This document shows, in pieces, positions 54,182 through 62,264 of a stretch of DNA of 64,000 nt (the first letter of the stretch is position 1; every line of letters starts with the position of its first letter). The DNA is taken from positions 558,001 to 622,000 of the forward strand of contig NZ_JACVAC010000001.1 in the NCBI RefSeq assembly GCF_014851685.1, in the 5' to 3' direction. The translations under genes and the position numbers were made by a program. The notes under the pieces were generated by a model. It was not told the DNA's origin and ran no database searches. It worked only from the letters and a program-made list of their open reading frames with translations. This DNA comes from Pseudomonas sp. PDM05 (GTDB taxonomy: Bacteria; Pseudomonadota; Gammaproteobacteria; Pseudomonadales; Pseudomonadaceae).

Positions 54182-55507
54182 ATGAACACGCCTATCGTCA
54201 GCGATTTCCAAGTCATCCCGGTCGCCGGCCATGACAGCATGCTGCTCAACCTCAGCGGTGCCCACGGTCCGTATTTCACGCGCAACATCGTTATCCTCAA
54301 GGACAGTTCGGGCAACACCGGCGTTGGCGAAGTGCCCGGCGGCGAGCGCATCCGCGAAACCCTGGAAGACGCCCGCAGCCTGGTGATCGGCCAGCCCATC
54401 GGCCATTACCAGCGCATCCTCAACCAGATGCGCAGCACCTTCGCCTCGCGGGACTCTGCCGGGCGCGGCCTGCAAACCTTCGACCTGCGCATCACCATCC
54501 ATGCCGTCACCGCGATGGAAGCCGCGTTGCTCGACTTGCTGGGGCAGTTCCTCGAAGTGCCGGTGGCCGCCCTGCTTGGCGAAGGGCAGCAGCGCGATGC
54601 GGTGAAAATGCTCGGTTATCTGTTCTACATCGGCGACCGCAACACCACCGACCTGGCCTACCGCAACGAAGCCGACGCCGATGACGACTGGTTCCGCCTG
54701 CGCCATGAGCAGGCGTTGACTGCCGAAGCCGTGGTGCGCATGGCCGAAGCCGCCAAGGCCAAATACGGCTTCAACGACTTCAAGCTCAAAGGCGGGGTAT
54801 TGAGCGGCGACGCAGAAATCGAAGCCGTCACCGCCCTGGCCGAACGCTTCCCCGATGCACGCATCACCCTCGACCCGAACGGCGCATGGTCTCTGCAAGA
54901 AGCCATCCGCCTGTGCCGCGACCAACACCACGTGCTCGCCTACGCCGAAGACCCCTGCGGTGCGGAAAACGGCTATTCCGGCCGCGAAGTAATGGCCGAA
55001 TTCCGCCGCGCCACCGGGCTGAAAACCGCGACCAATATGATCGCCACCGACTGGCGCGAAATGGGTCACGCGATCCAACTGCAATCAGTGGACATCCCCC
55101 TGGCCGACCCGCACTTCTGGACCATGCAAGGCTCGGTACGTGTCGCGCAGATGTGCCACGAGTGGGGCCTGACCTGGGGTTCGCACTCCAACAACCACTT
55201 CGACATTTCCCTGGCGATGTTCACCCAGGTCGCCGCCGCCGCACCGGGCGACATCACCGCCATCGACACCCACTGGATCTGGCAGGACGGCCAGCGCCTG
55301 ACCCGGGAACCCCTGAAGATCGAAGGCGGCTACGTGAACGTGCCGGCCAAACCCGGCCTGGGCGTAGACATCGACATGGACGCCGTGGCCAAGGCCCATG
55401 AGCTGTACAAAGGCATGGGCCTGGGCGCACGGGATGACAGCGTGGCGATGCAGTTTTTGATTCCAGGGTGGAAGTTCAACAACAAACAGCCGTGCCTGGT
55501 GCGATGA
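54182..55507 (+). CDS. gudD: D-glucarate dehydratase
   Basis: This enolase-superfamily enzyme converts D-glucarate to 5-keto-4-deoxyglucarate. The 441-residue length fits GudD. Visible active-site segments are FKLKGGVL (the Lys-x-Lys base), ITLDPNGAW (metal-binding Asp and neighbouring Asn), AYAEDPCG (Glu) and [15 protein letters not shown] (His of the His-Asp dyad). TAGGAAC lies eight nt before the ATG. No later-pathway gene (kdgD) is adjacent. Confidence 0.94.
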   Translation: MNTPIVSDFQVIPVAGHDSMLLNLSGAHGPYFTRNIVILKDSSGNTGVGEVPGGERIRETLEDARSLVIGQPIGHYQRILNQMRSTFASRDSAGRGLQTFDLRITIHAVTAMEAALLDLLGQFLEVPVAALLGEGQQRDAVKMLGYLFYIGDRNTTDLAYRNEADADDDWFRLRHEQALTAEAVVRMAEAAKAKYGFNDFKLKGGVLSGDAEIEAVTALAERFPDARITLDPNGAWSLQEAIRLCRDQHHVLAYAEDPCGAENGYSGREVMAEFRRATGLKTATNMIATDWREMGHAIQLQSVDIPLADPHFWTMQGSVRVAQMCHEWGLTWGSHSNNHFDISLAMFTQVAAAAPGDITAIDTHWIWQDGQRLTREPLKIEGGYVNVPAKPGLGVDIDMDAVAKAHELYKGMGLGARDDSVAMQFLIPGWKFNNKQPCLVR

Positions 55508-55525
55508 GCTAAACACTGAGATCAA

Positions 55526-55606
55526 AAATGTGTGCGGGCTTGCTCGCGAATGCGGTGGATCAGTCTATCTATCGGGAGACTGACACTGCGCGTTCGCGAG
55601 CATGTC
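55526..55606. repeat. Degenerate paired REP element
   Basis: The inverted arms TGTGCGGGCTTGCTCGCGAA (about 55531-55550) and TTCGCGAGCATGTCC (about 55591-55605) have lost several core bases compared with the intact copies. Confidence 0.7.
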
Positions 55607-55862
55607 CATACAATATTCTTGAGTGCTGTACGGACGGCAATAGCATAACCGCAGGAAAATCCGAAGAAGTAGCATAGAAATTTGAAAAACCAACACCGGG
55701 ACCGGTATCAGAATTGGATAAAATCAGCACCGGACCGGGCGCAGTGGCTTTAGTGATTGATCCCTCCCCGGCAAAAGCGGCTTCATTGTTAGAAACAACT
55801 AAAACAGCAAACAGCGCAAGAACCGCTCCAGCGAGATTTACGCGCTGAGGAAATACAATCAA
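55569..55862 (-). CDS. Possible small exported protein
   Basis: The 97-residue frame encodes a convincing signal peptide (AGAVLALFAVLVVSNNEAAFA, cleavage near residue 31) and a short Ser/Gly-rich mature part. The only available start is TTG with an AAAGG too close to it. The last 15 or so codons are read from the neighbouring degenerate REP, which suggests that the original stop was lost or that the end is chance. I treat this as an uncertain gene. Confidence 0.4.
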   Translation of the reverse strand: MIVFPQRVNLAGAVLALFAVLVVSNNEAAFAGEGSITKATAPGPVLILSNSDTGPGVGFSNFYATSSDFPAVMLLPSVQHSRILYGHARERAVSVSR

Positions 55863-56120
55863 CCTTTCAAAATCTTCACCATAGAGTCAGGTGTCAACAC
55901 ATAAGGTTCCAATCAAGCCAACTGTAAGAATCACGCCACTACCTTTTTTTGCACGATTCAATAACCGAATAAACCCACACACTTCCTAAAATCAACAAAG
56001 ACAACTCCGCCATACTTTAAATCAGGAGTTCGTCAGCAACTTCCTAGTCCCGCCTGCCCTCTACTCAAATCGCCGATTTCCAGCCATGATGCGCGCCTCA
56101 CTTCAAGGACGATAACAACA

Positions 56121-57146
56121 GTGAAAACCACCCTTGCCGCGTTGTTCCTGGTCTGCCTCGCCACACCTGCATTCGCCGACAACAGCCCCATCGGCTTCCA
56201 GAACACCACCCTCCCCGACGCCCACGGCAACCGCCCGTTGCAGATGGTCGTGTGGTATCCCGCTAAAACCGCCAAAGCCCCAGAGCTGATCCGCGACGAC
56301 GCCGTCTTTCACGGTGCCCTCGCCGTGCCCGACGCACCGCCCGCCAGCGGCAGACATCCGTTGGTGGTGATTTCCCACGGCAATGGCGGCAATTGGGGTA
56401 ATCAGGTGTGGCTGGCCAGTGCGTTGGCGCATCAGGGTTATATCGTCGCGGCGGTCAACCACCCCGGCACCACCAGCAAAGATCGCAGCCCCGAGGCCGC
56501 CGCGCAGTTGTGGCAACGGCCCAAGGACCTGAGCCGCGCCATCGACGCGGTGCTCGCGCAGCCTAAGCAATTCGGCGCCGTGGAGAATCGTCGGATTGCC
56601 GTGATCGGCCATTCACTCGGCGGCTGGACCGTGCTGGAAGCCGCCGGCGCGCGCTTCGACCCCGCGCAGTTCGCCAAAGACTGCACCGCTCACCCGCAAT
56701 TGGTCGCCTGCACGGCGTACCGGCAGATGAACCCCGACAACGCCAAGGTGGCCGCAGACTTGAGCGATAAACGCGTCAGCGCCGTGGTATCGCTGGACCT
56801 GGGCCTGTCACGCGGCATGACCGACGCCAGCCTGGCGGCACTGCCGGTGCCGGCATTGATACTTGCGGCGGGCGTGACGGAACCGCAACTGCCGGCCGAA
56901 CTGGAATCCGCCGACCTGGCCAGGCGCCTGCCGAAAGCATCGACCCAGTATGTGCAGATCAGCGACGCCACCCACTTCAGCTTTATGGCGATCTGCAAAC
57001 CCGGCGGCGAGGCGCTGATTGAAGAGAGTTCGCCCGGTGACGGCATGATTTGCCGCGATGGCGAGGGCGCGCGACCACGGGAGGTGATTCAACAGCAGGT
57101 GGTGGCCCTGATCAGCGAATTTCTCGCCCAACCTGCGGGCAAATAA
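56121..57146 (+). CDS. Exported alpha/beta hydrolase (dienelactone-hydrolase/PAF-acetylhydrolase-like)
   Basis: The 341-residue product has a signal peptide 1-20 (LVCLATPAFA|DNS). The hydrolase core has VVISHGNGGNWGN (oxyanion region), VIGHSLGGWTVLEAAG (Ser nucleophile) and a terminal DATHFSFMAIC (His). A Cys-rich lid near residues 190-200 is typical of the periplasmic dienelactone-hydrolase-like group. The start is GTG. A small gene of unknown function follows 12 nt downstream, probably in the same transcript. Confidence 0.85.
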   Translation: MKTTLAALFLVCLATPAFADNSPIGFQNTTLPDAHGNRPLQMVVWYPAKTAKAPELIRDDAVFHGALAVPDAPPASGRHPLVVISHGNGGNWGNQVWLASALAHQGYIVAAVNHPGTTSKDRSPEAAAQLWQRPKDLSRAIDAVLAQPKQFGAVENRRIAVIGHSLGGWTVLEAAGARFDPAQFAKDCTAHPQLVACTAYRQMNPDNAKVAADLSDKRVSAVVSLDLGLSRGMTDASLAALPVPALILAAGVTEPQLPAELESADLARRLPKASTQYVQISDATHFSFMAICKPGGEALIEESSPGDGMICRDGEGARPREVIQQQVVALISEFLAQPAGK

Positions 57147-57158
57147 GGCTGTGTCAAC

Positions 57159-57557
57159 GTGAGAAAAGTAGTCTTGAGCACACTCTTAATTTGCGCAGCG
57201 CTGTGGGGCGCTTCCCAGTGGTGGGAAAAAGGCCTGGCGCAACCCTCCGGCTCCGCCCATATCAGCCCCAACGGCTGTTATCGGGTGCAGCAATTCAAAC
57301 CTTTCTGGGTACTGCCCAGCGCCTTTCACCCCCAGGCCCATCCGGACGAAACAGCCGAGGTTCACCTGTTTGTGCGCTGGGAAAGCCCGGCGTTCTTTCG
57401 CCTGTACGATCAGCGCAACGGCCGGTTGATCAGTGAAAGTGCGATCTATGATCTGGTCAGTGATGGCGGGCCGTTGTTCTGGGGGATGGAGGGTATCGCT
57501 TCGGTGTCGGCCGGTATGATCGAGATTGGGCCGATTCGGCTGGATTGCGCGCTGTAG
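57159..57557 (+). CDS. Small secreted or membrane-anchored protein of unknown function
   Basis: The 132-residue protein starts at GTG 57159 with a hydrophobic N-terminal segment (VVLSTLLICAALWGASQWW, residues about 4-22) that may be a signal anchor. The rest, with GCYRVQQFKPFWVLP and FVRWESPAFFRLYDQ, is beta-rich and resembles other pseudomonad hypotheticals without a named domain. It follows the hydrolase gene by 12 nt. Confidence 0.65.
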   Translation: MRKVVLSTLLICAALWGASQWWEKGLAQPSGSAHISPNGCYRVQQFKPFWVLPSAFHPQAHPDETAEVHLFVRWESPAFFRLYDQRNGRLISESAIYDLVSDGGPLFWGMEGIASVSAGMIEIGPIRLDCAL

Positions 57558-57611
57558 GGCTGGGATTTTTAGCTGGTATCATCCGCACCTTCACCCGTCG
57601 GATAAAACCCC

Positions 57612-57764
57612 ATGAATCGCCAGAAAAAGCTCCAGCAACTGTTCAAGGCCAAAGCCAAAAAAGCCAGTGCCAAACTGGCGCCCAAGTCCAAAGACAAATA
57701 CATCAGCAAAGCCGACCGCCTGAAACTCGCCGAAGAAGCCGCCGCGCCTGCGGAACAAGCGTAA
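57612..57764 (+). CDS. DUF2986 family mini-protein
   Basis: This 50-residue, strongly basic, Lys/Ala-rich protein begins MNRQKKLQQLFKAKAKKA and contains the family tail KYISKADRLKLAEEA. DUF2986 proteins are short and conserved in gammaproteobacteria, with unknown function. The gene has only 51 codons and is easily missed. The frame, start and stop are clear. Confidence 0.8.
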   Translation: MNRQKKLQQLFKAKAKKASAKLAPKSKDKYISKADRLKLAEEAAAPAEQA

Positions 57765-57788
57765 ACACCCGGCAGCGCCGCGCCTTGT

Positions 57789-57844
57789 TATAGGGGGGTG
57801 GGGTATGCAATGATCGCCCCCTTCATAGGTAGGGGGGGTATAGG
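57789..57844. promoter_or_regulatory. G-tract operators of the DmeR-DmeF pair
   Basis: Three G/C tracts with AT flanks lie just before dmeR: TATAGGGGGGTGGGGTAT (57789-57806), CGCCCCCTTCATAG (57815-57828, opposite strand sense) and GTAGGGGGGGTATAG (57829-57843). Tracts of this kind are the known binding sites of RcnR/DmeR-type repressors. The last overlaps the presumed ribosome site. Confidence 0.65.
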
Positions 57845-57845
57845 C

Positions 57846-58121
57846 ATGGGCCACGTCTCGGCAAACAAAGACAACCTGATCAAACGCGTCAAACGCATCG
57901 CCGGGCAGATCCAGGCCCTCGAGCGCGAGCTCGAAGCGGATGCCGACTGCGCCAAGACCCTGCACTTGGTGGCGGCCACCCGCGGCGCGATCAACGGGTT
58001 GATGGAAGAAATCATCGAAGACCACGCCAGGTCGCACGTGGCCGACCCTGCCCTCTCCGAAGAAGAACGCAGCAAGGGCGTCGAAGAATTGCTTGAAGCC
58101 ATTCGGCGCTATTCCAAATGA
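57846..58121 (+). CDS. dmeR: Metal-sensing repressor of the FrmR/RcnR family (DmeR-like)
   Basis: The 91-residue all-helical repressor carries His3, Cys35, His60 and His64 in the exact positions of the Ni/Co ligands of E. coli RcnR (MGH, ADADCAKTLH, EDHARSH). The family core LHLVAATRGAINGLMEEI is also present. It overlaps dmeF by ATGA, and G-tract operators lie directly upstream. Together these predict derepression of the efflux gene by cobalt or nickel. An upstream ATG in the operator region is a poorer start because it would shift His3. Confidence 0.92.
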   Translation: MGHVSANKDNLIKRVKRIAGQIQALERELEADADCAKTLHLVAATRGAINGLMEEIIEDHARSHVADPALSEEERSKGVEELLEAIRRYSK

Positions 58122-59029
58122 GCCTCGCCAACAGCCATAGCCACGAGCATGTGTTCCTCGGTGCATCCCACGATGAAAACGCCAGGCGCACCCTGTGGGT
58201 GGTGATGCTGACGGTGGTGATGATGGTCGTGGAAATCGCCGCCGGTGCGCTCACCGGCTCCATGGCCCTGCTCGCCGACGGTTTTCACATGGCTACCCAC
58301 GCGGGCGCCCTGGGCATTGCCGCCGCCGCATACGCCTTTGCCAAACGCCATGCGCACAGCCCGCGCTACAGCTTTGGCACCGGCAAGGTCGGCGACCTCG
58401 GCGGCTTTGCCTCGGCGCTGATCCTGGCACTGGTGTCGTTGGGTATCGGGGTGGAATCGGTGATGCGCTTGCTGACGCCCTCCGAGGTGCAATTTGGCAC
58501 AGCTACCCTGATTGCCGTGGTGGGCCTGGTGGTGAATATCGCCAGTGCGCTGCTATTGGGTCACGGCCACAGCCATGATCACGGCCACGCACACGACCAT
58601 CATCACCACGGCCACGACAACAACCTGCGATCCGCCTACGTGCACGTCATCGCCGACGCACTGACCTCCGTCCTCGCCATCGCCGCGTTGCTGGCCGGGC
58701 GCTACCTCGGTTGGGTGTGGCTGGACCCGGTGATGGGCATCGTCGGCGCCATCGTCATTGCGCGCTGGGCCTGGAGCCTGATGGGCGCGACCGCCGGCGT
58801 GCTGCTGGACCAGACCGATGAGCACGTCGCCGCCGAGATCCGCGAGTTGGTTGAGCAGCCCGGCGATGCGCGGATCACCGACCTGCACGTCTGGCGCGTG
58901 GGGCCAGACGCCCATGCGGCGATTGTCAGTGTGGTGGGCGCCGCAACGACGGATGCCGAGCGCATTCGCGAGCGCCTCAAGCCGGTGCACGAAGTGAGCC
59001 ACCTCACCGTCGAGTTTCGTGCGGCGTAA
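58118..59029 (+). CDS. dmeF: Cation diffusion facilitator, cobalt/nickel exporter (DmeF-like)
   Basis: The 303-residue CDF protein has six helices. Metal-site motifs are LLADGFHMATHAGAL in helix 2 (HxxxD type) and AYVHVIADALTSVLAI in helix 5. A His-rich cytosolic loop (GHGHSHDHGHAHDHHHHGHD) lies between helices 4 and 5, and the usual C-terminal ferredoxin-like domain follows (DARITDLHVWRVGPDAHAAIVSVV). A His at the helix-2 site and the adjacent RcnR-type repressor indicate Co/Ni rather than Zn. Confidence 0.9.
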   Translation: MSLANSHSHEHVFLGASHDENARRTLWVVMLTVVMMVVEIAAGALTGSMALLADGFHMATHAGALGIAAAAYAFAKRHAHSPRYSFGTGKVGDLGGFASALILALVSLGIGVESVMRLLTPSEVQFGTATLIAVVGLVVNIASALLLGHGHSHDHGHAHDHHHHGHDNNLRSAYVHVIADALTSVLAIAALLAGRYLGWVWLDPVMGIVGAIVIARWAWSLMGATAGVLLDQTDEHVAAEIRELVEQPGDARITDLHVWRVGPDAHAAIVSVVGAATTDAERIRERLKPVHEVSHLTVEFRAA

Positions 59030-59050
59030 CCGCGACCACTGACGCCATCT

Positions 59051-59242
59051 ATGGGTGCCCCCTTGGCTAAAGATATAGAAAACCCCTGCATCTCCATCTG
59101 CCAGCTCAGCGGCGACCTCTGCGTCAGTTGCGGGCGCAGCAAAGACGACATCCGTAAATGGAAAAGGATGAAACGGCCGGAGAAAATGGCCGCCGTGCAA
59201 CGCGCCACCCTGCGTTTGAAAGCGCTGAAAAAGGCCAAGTAA
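59051..59242 (+). CDS. DUF1289 family Cys-motif protein
   Basis: The 63-residue protein has the family pattern NPCISICQLSGDLCVSCGRS (C13-x3-C17-x6-C24-x2-C27), a probable metal or Fe-S site. IRKWKRM and a basic tail follow. The function is unknown. It lies 21 nt after dmeF but such genes occur in many contexts. It is convergent with the nuclease gene. Confidence 0.88.
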   Translation: MGAPLAKDIENPCISICQLSGDLCVSCGRSKDDIRKWKRMKRPEKMAAVQRATLRLKALKKAK

Positions 59243-59250
59243 GCGTACGA

Positions 59251-60048
59251 CTAAGTACGCCCCACCGACCCCGACACCGGCAGGTTACCCAGCAGCTTGA
59301 GCCCGGTGCTTTTTACAAAGGTGTCGTAGTCCATCGGTTTCTGGATGCGGGTTTCGGCATTGGGCAGCACGTAGGCCCAGGCGCGTTTGGACGAAGCGTC
59401 ATACACCAGCTTGAACAGGCGCGTCGGCACCCAGACCTGATTGGCGCCGATGGTGCTGTGGCCGGGGTCGAACAACGGGCCGGTGAACACATACACATCG
59501 CCGCCGGCGCGCACGGCGAATTTGCGCACGTCGGCCTCGACCTTGCTCCAGATCTTGCGGTTGTTGGTGGGGTCCTGCGGCACCATGTTCGACAGCGCGA
59601 ACGACTGCGCCATCGCGTTAGCGTTCGGCGCGTCGGCAGCCGGGGCTTGGTGGCCACGGTCCACGGCCGGATGCTGGCTGCGGTAGTCGCTCAATTCCGC
59701 GCGCCCACCCTTGGGAATGCGCGGGTCAGCGTAGAACTGGTTGGTGCGCTCCTCGCCCTTGGCGTCTTTCAACTGTGCGGCGTTCAGGCGCTCGACCACC
59801 ACCAGCGGGGTCTTGCTGGCTTGCGAATAGAGCACGGCGAAGTGGTCGGAGCACAGCGCCAGGGGCCTCATCGTGGCGGGCACAGTGGCGGTATTGATCG
59901 GTGTTGCAGCGGGAAACAAGTCTGCGCAATTGTCGAATGACGCCTGCTTTTGCTGCTTGGAGTAAAGGTCCGGCAGACTGCGCGCGTTGGCCCCGGAGGA
60001 AAGTAAAACAAGGGCGGTGAGACCAACTGCAATATTGCGTAGGTACAT
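59251..60048 (-). CDS. Exported DNA/RNA non-specific endonuclease (NUC1 family)
   Basis: The 265-residue protein has a signal peptide (ALVLLSSGANA, cleavage about residue 22). The beta-beta-alpha metal nuclease core has VDRGHQAPAAD (catalytic His in DRGH) followed by FALSNMVPQDPTNNRKIW, which supplies the metal-binding Asn. VFTGPLFDPG follows. The enzyme should act in the periplasm or outside the cell. No adjacent inhibitor gene is seen. Confidence 0.9.
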   Translation of the reverse strand: MYLRNIAVGLTALVLLSSGANARSLPDLYSKQQKQASFDNCADLFPAATPINTATVPATMRPLALCSDHFAVLYSQASKTPLVVVERLNAAQLKDAKGEERTNQFYADPRIPKGGRAELSDYRSQHPAVDRGHQAPAADAPNANAMAQSFALSNMVPQDPTNNRKIWSKVEADVRKFAVRAGGDVYVFTGPLFDPGHSTIGANQVWVPTRLFKLVYDASSKRAWAYVLPNAETRIQKPMDYDTFVKSTGLKLLGNLPVSGSVGRT

Positions 60049-60142
60049 GCATTAAATCTTCGACAGAGAGTGAAGCGACAGGCGGCGGAAAACGCCGCCA
60101 AGTGGATGATATTACGAGGATTATTGACTATCGAATGTCAGA

Positions 60143-61360
60143 TTAGTGCCCGACCGCTGCAGGTTTTCCCGCACCCCGAGGCCCTGGCTTGAACCCATGG
60201 CTGCGTGCACTCCAGGCCAGCGCGAATGACAGCGCAATCAACAGCAGCATCGCCCACGGGAACGACGCCACGCCCCAGGTCTCCAGCAACACCCCGCCGA
60301 CGATGCCGCTGGCGGCAATTGCGCTGTTCCACGCCACCACATTCAGCGACAGCGCGACGTCCGCACCATCCCCCGCCGCATCGGCCAGGGCGGTTTGCAG
60401 CAGCGTCGCTGCACCGCCGAAGCTGAGCCCCCACACCGCGACACCGAGATAGATCACTGCGGGCAAGCTTCCTACAACACCAAACACCACGCTTACCCCT
60501 GCAAAGGTCGCCAGGCTGACCAGCACGGTTTTGCGCAACAGCGGCTCGACCAGCCTGGCCGTCAGCCAAATCCCCGCCAATGCTGCCAGCCCGAACACCA
60601 GCAGCACCCCATCCACACGCTCCGCCAACCCGGCCTGCGCCACGAAGGGCGCGATGTAGGTGTACAGAATGTTGTGCGCCAGCATCCAACTGATCACCAC
60701 CGCCAGCACCGGACGCACGCCGGGCGTGGTCAGCACCTTGCCCACGGACAAACGCTGATGCGCGGCCTGAGGTGGATAGTCCGGGACTTTCACCAGCACC
60801 CACACAATCAGCCCCAACGTCAGCACCGACATCAGCCCGAATGTGGTGCGCCACCCCAGCAGCCCGCCCAGCCACGTGCCCAGAGGCACACCCAGCGACA
60901 GCGCAATCGGCGTGCCGACCATCGCCAATGCCAGCGCCCTGCCCTGTTGCCGGGGCGCGACCATGCGCCGGGCGTAACCAGCCAGCAGGCTCCAGGCCAA
61001 GCCCGCGGCGACGCCGGCGAAGAACCGCGCGACCAGGGTCACCCCGTAGTGGGATGACAGCGCGGTGATCGAGTTGAACAGCAGGAAACCGACGATGGTC
61101 AGCAACAGCACATTACGCCGACGCCAGCCACGGGTCGCGATGGTCATGGGGATGACTGCCAGCACCGAACCCAGCGCATAGGCGGTGACCATCTGCCCGG
61201 CCATTGCCGGAGAAATCGCCAAGCCTGCGCTGATAAGCGGCAGCAGGCCTGCGGGCAAGGTCTCGGTGACGATACAGATGAAACCGGTCATGGCCAGGGC
61301 GAGCAAGGCGCCGATGGGCAAGCGTTCTGAAGACGCGGACAAGCTGAGTGAGGGTGTCAT
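60143..61360 (-). CDS. MFS transporter (DHA1, arabinose-efflux-permease type)
   Basis: The 405-residue, 12-helix exporter has ALAMTGFICIVTETLPAGLLP in helix 1, TRGWRRRNVLLL in the 2-3 loop and FFAGVAAGLAWSLLAGYARRMV in helix 4. The antiporter motif is GTPIALSLGVPLGTWLGGLLGWR in helix 5. It is close to the AraJ/PbuE/NepI-like exporters. It is divergent from a TetR gene, with an operator between them that carries a half-site near each start, so it is probably TetR-repressed and induced by its substrate. Confidence 0.9.
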   Translation of the reverse strand: MTPSLSLSASSERLPIGALLALAMTGFICIVTETLPAGLLPLISAGLAISPAMAGQMVTAYALGSVLAVIPMTIATRGWRRRNVLLLTIVGFLLFNSITALSSHYGVTLVARFFAGVAAGLAWSLLAGYARRMVAPRQQGRALALAMVGTPIALSLGVPLGTWLGGLLGWRTTFGLMSVLTLGLIVWVLVKVPDYPPQAAHQRLSVGKVLTTPGVRPVLAVVISWMLAHNILYTYIAPFVAQAGLAERVDGVLLVFGLAALAGIWLTARLVEPLLRKTVLVSLATFAGVSVVFGVVGSLPAVIYLGVAVWGLSFGGAATLLQTALADAAGDGADVALSLNVVAWNSAIAASGIVGGVLLETWGVASFPWAMLLLIALSFALAWSARSHGFKPGPRGAGKPAAVGH

Positions 61361-61380
61361 GGGCAACTCCTGGGACGACT

Positions 61381-61454
61381 TAAATACTGATCGATACAAA
61401 TGTTGCAAGCCTAGTGGGTGCGTTGTCAACGATTTATGTATCGACTAGTATTTA
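61381..61454. promoter_or_regulatory. Divergent MFS/TetR operator (18-nt inverted repeat)
   Basis: TAAATACT-GA-TCGATACA (61381-61398) is repeated inverted as TGTATCGA-CT-AGTATTTA (61437-61454), 16 of 18 bases matching across a 38-nt centre. Each half also has internal near-symmetry. The position between the two starts fits a TetR binding region. Confidence 0.7.
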
Positions 61455-61479
61455 TCTCGTTTTCTACTGGAGACCTCAT

Positions 61480-62118
61480 ATGGCACAGATGGGCCGCCCG
61501 CGTAATTTCGACCGTGACCATGCCGTGGAACAGGCCATGCACCTGTTCTGGCAATACGGCTACGACGCCACCTCCCTCGCCCAACTCAAGGCCGGCCTGG
61601 GTGGCGGTATCTCCGCGCCAAGTTTTTACGCCGCGTTCGGCTCCAAGGAGGCGTTGTTCGACGAATGCGTGCAGCGCTACCTGTCGACCTACGCCAGAGT
61701 CACCGAATGCCTGTGGGACGAAACCCTGTTGCCCCGTCAGGCCATCGAAACCGCCCTGCGTCAGTCGGCGCGCATGCAGTGCGAAGACGGGCACCCCAAG
61801 GGCTGCATGGTCGCGCTAGGCGTGATGAGTGCACCGAGCCCGGAAAATGCGCGGGTCGCCCATGCACTGACGCAATCACGCCTGCGCACGCGGGCGGGGA
61901 TCGTCGCGTGTGTGGAGCGCGCGATCCGCGCCGGGCAATTGCCGCAACACACGCAGGCGCCGGTGCTGGCAACGGTGTTTGACAGCTTTTTGCAGGGGGT
62001 GTCGATCCTGGCACGGGATAACGTGCCCCATGCCGTGATCGACGCGGCGATTGATCAGCTGCTGATGGCGTGGGATGTGGCGGCGTCGGTTGTGGCGCCG
62101 CAACTCAAACAGCCGTAG
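61480..62118 (+). CDS. TetR/AcrR-family transcriptional regulator
   Basis: The 212-residue protein has an N-terminal TetR HTH (GRPRNFDRDHAVEQAMHLFWQYGYDATSLAQL ... SAPSFYAAFGSKEALFDE). Its C-terminal domain includes GHPKGCMVALGVMSAPSPENARVA, a pattern of the TetR_C_16/YcdC-like regulators of small-molecule exporters. ATG 61480 has GGAG eight nt upstream. It presumably controls itself and the divergent MFS gene. Confidence 0.9.
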   Translation: MAQMGRPRNFDRDHAVEQAMHLFWQYGYDATSLAQLKAGLGGGISAPSFYAAFGSKEALFDECVQRYLSTYARVTECLWDETLLPRQAIETALRQSARMQCEDGHPKGCMVALGVMSAPSPENARVAHALTQSRLRTRAGIVACVERAIRAGQLPQHTQAPVLATVFDSFLQGVSILARDNVPHAVIDAAIDQLLMAWDVAASVVAPQLKQP

Positions 62119-62264
62119 CAGACCTGGAAAACCGCCGGGGAAGCGTGGAAAAACACTGCAGGCCTATCGCCACTTCTATATAGTAATGCTTCGCATTAAG
62201 CGGATTACCCAAGGAATGCGCGCCCTCTTACCGACGGCGCACGTCATCGTTCAGAAGGATCTTT

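Noticed and set aside
57802..57846. Earlier ATG starts for dmeR within the G-tract region
   Set aside because: They would run through the operator and displace His3, which must be the third residue to serve as a metal ligand.
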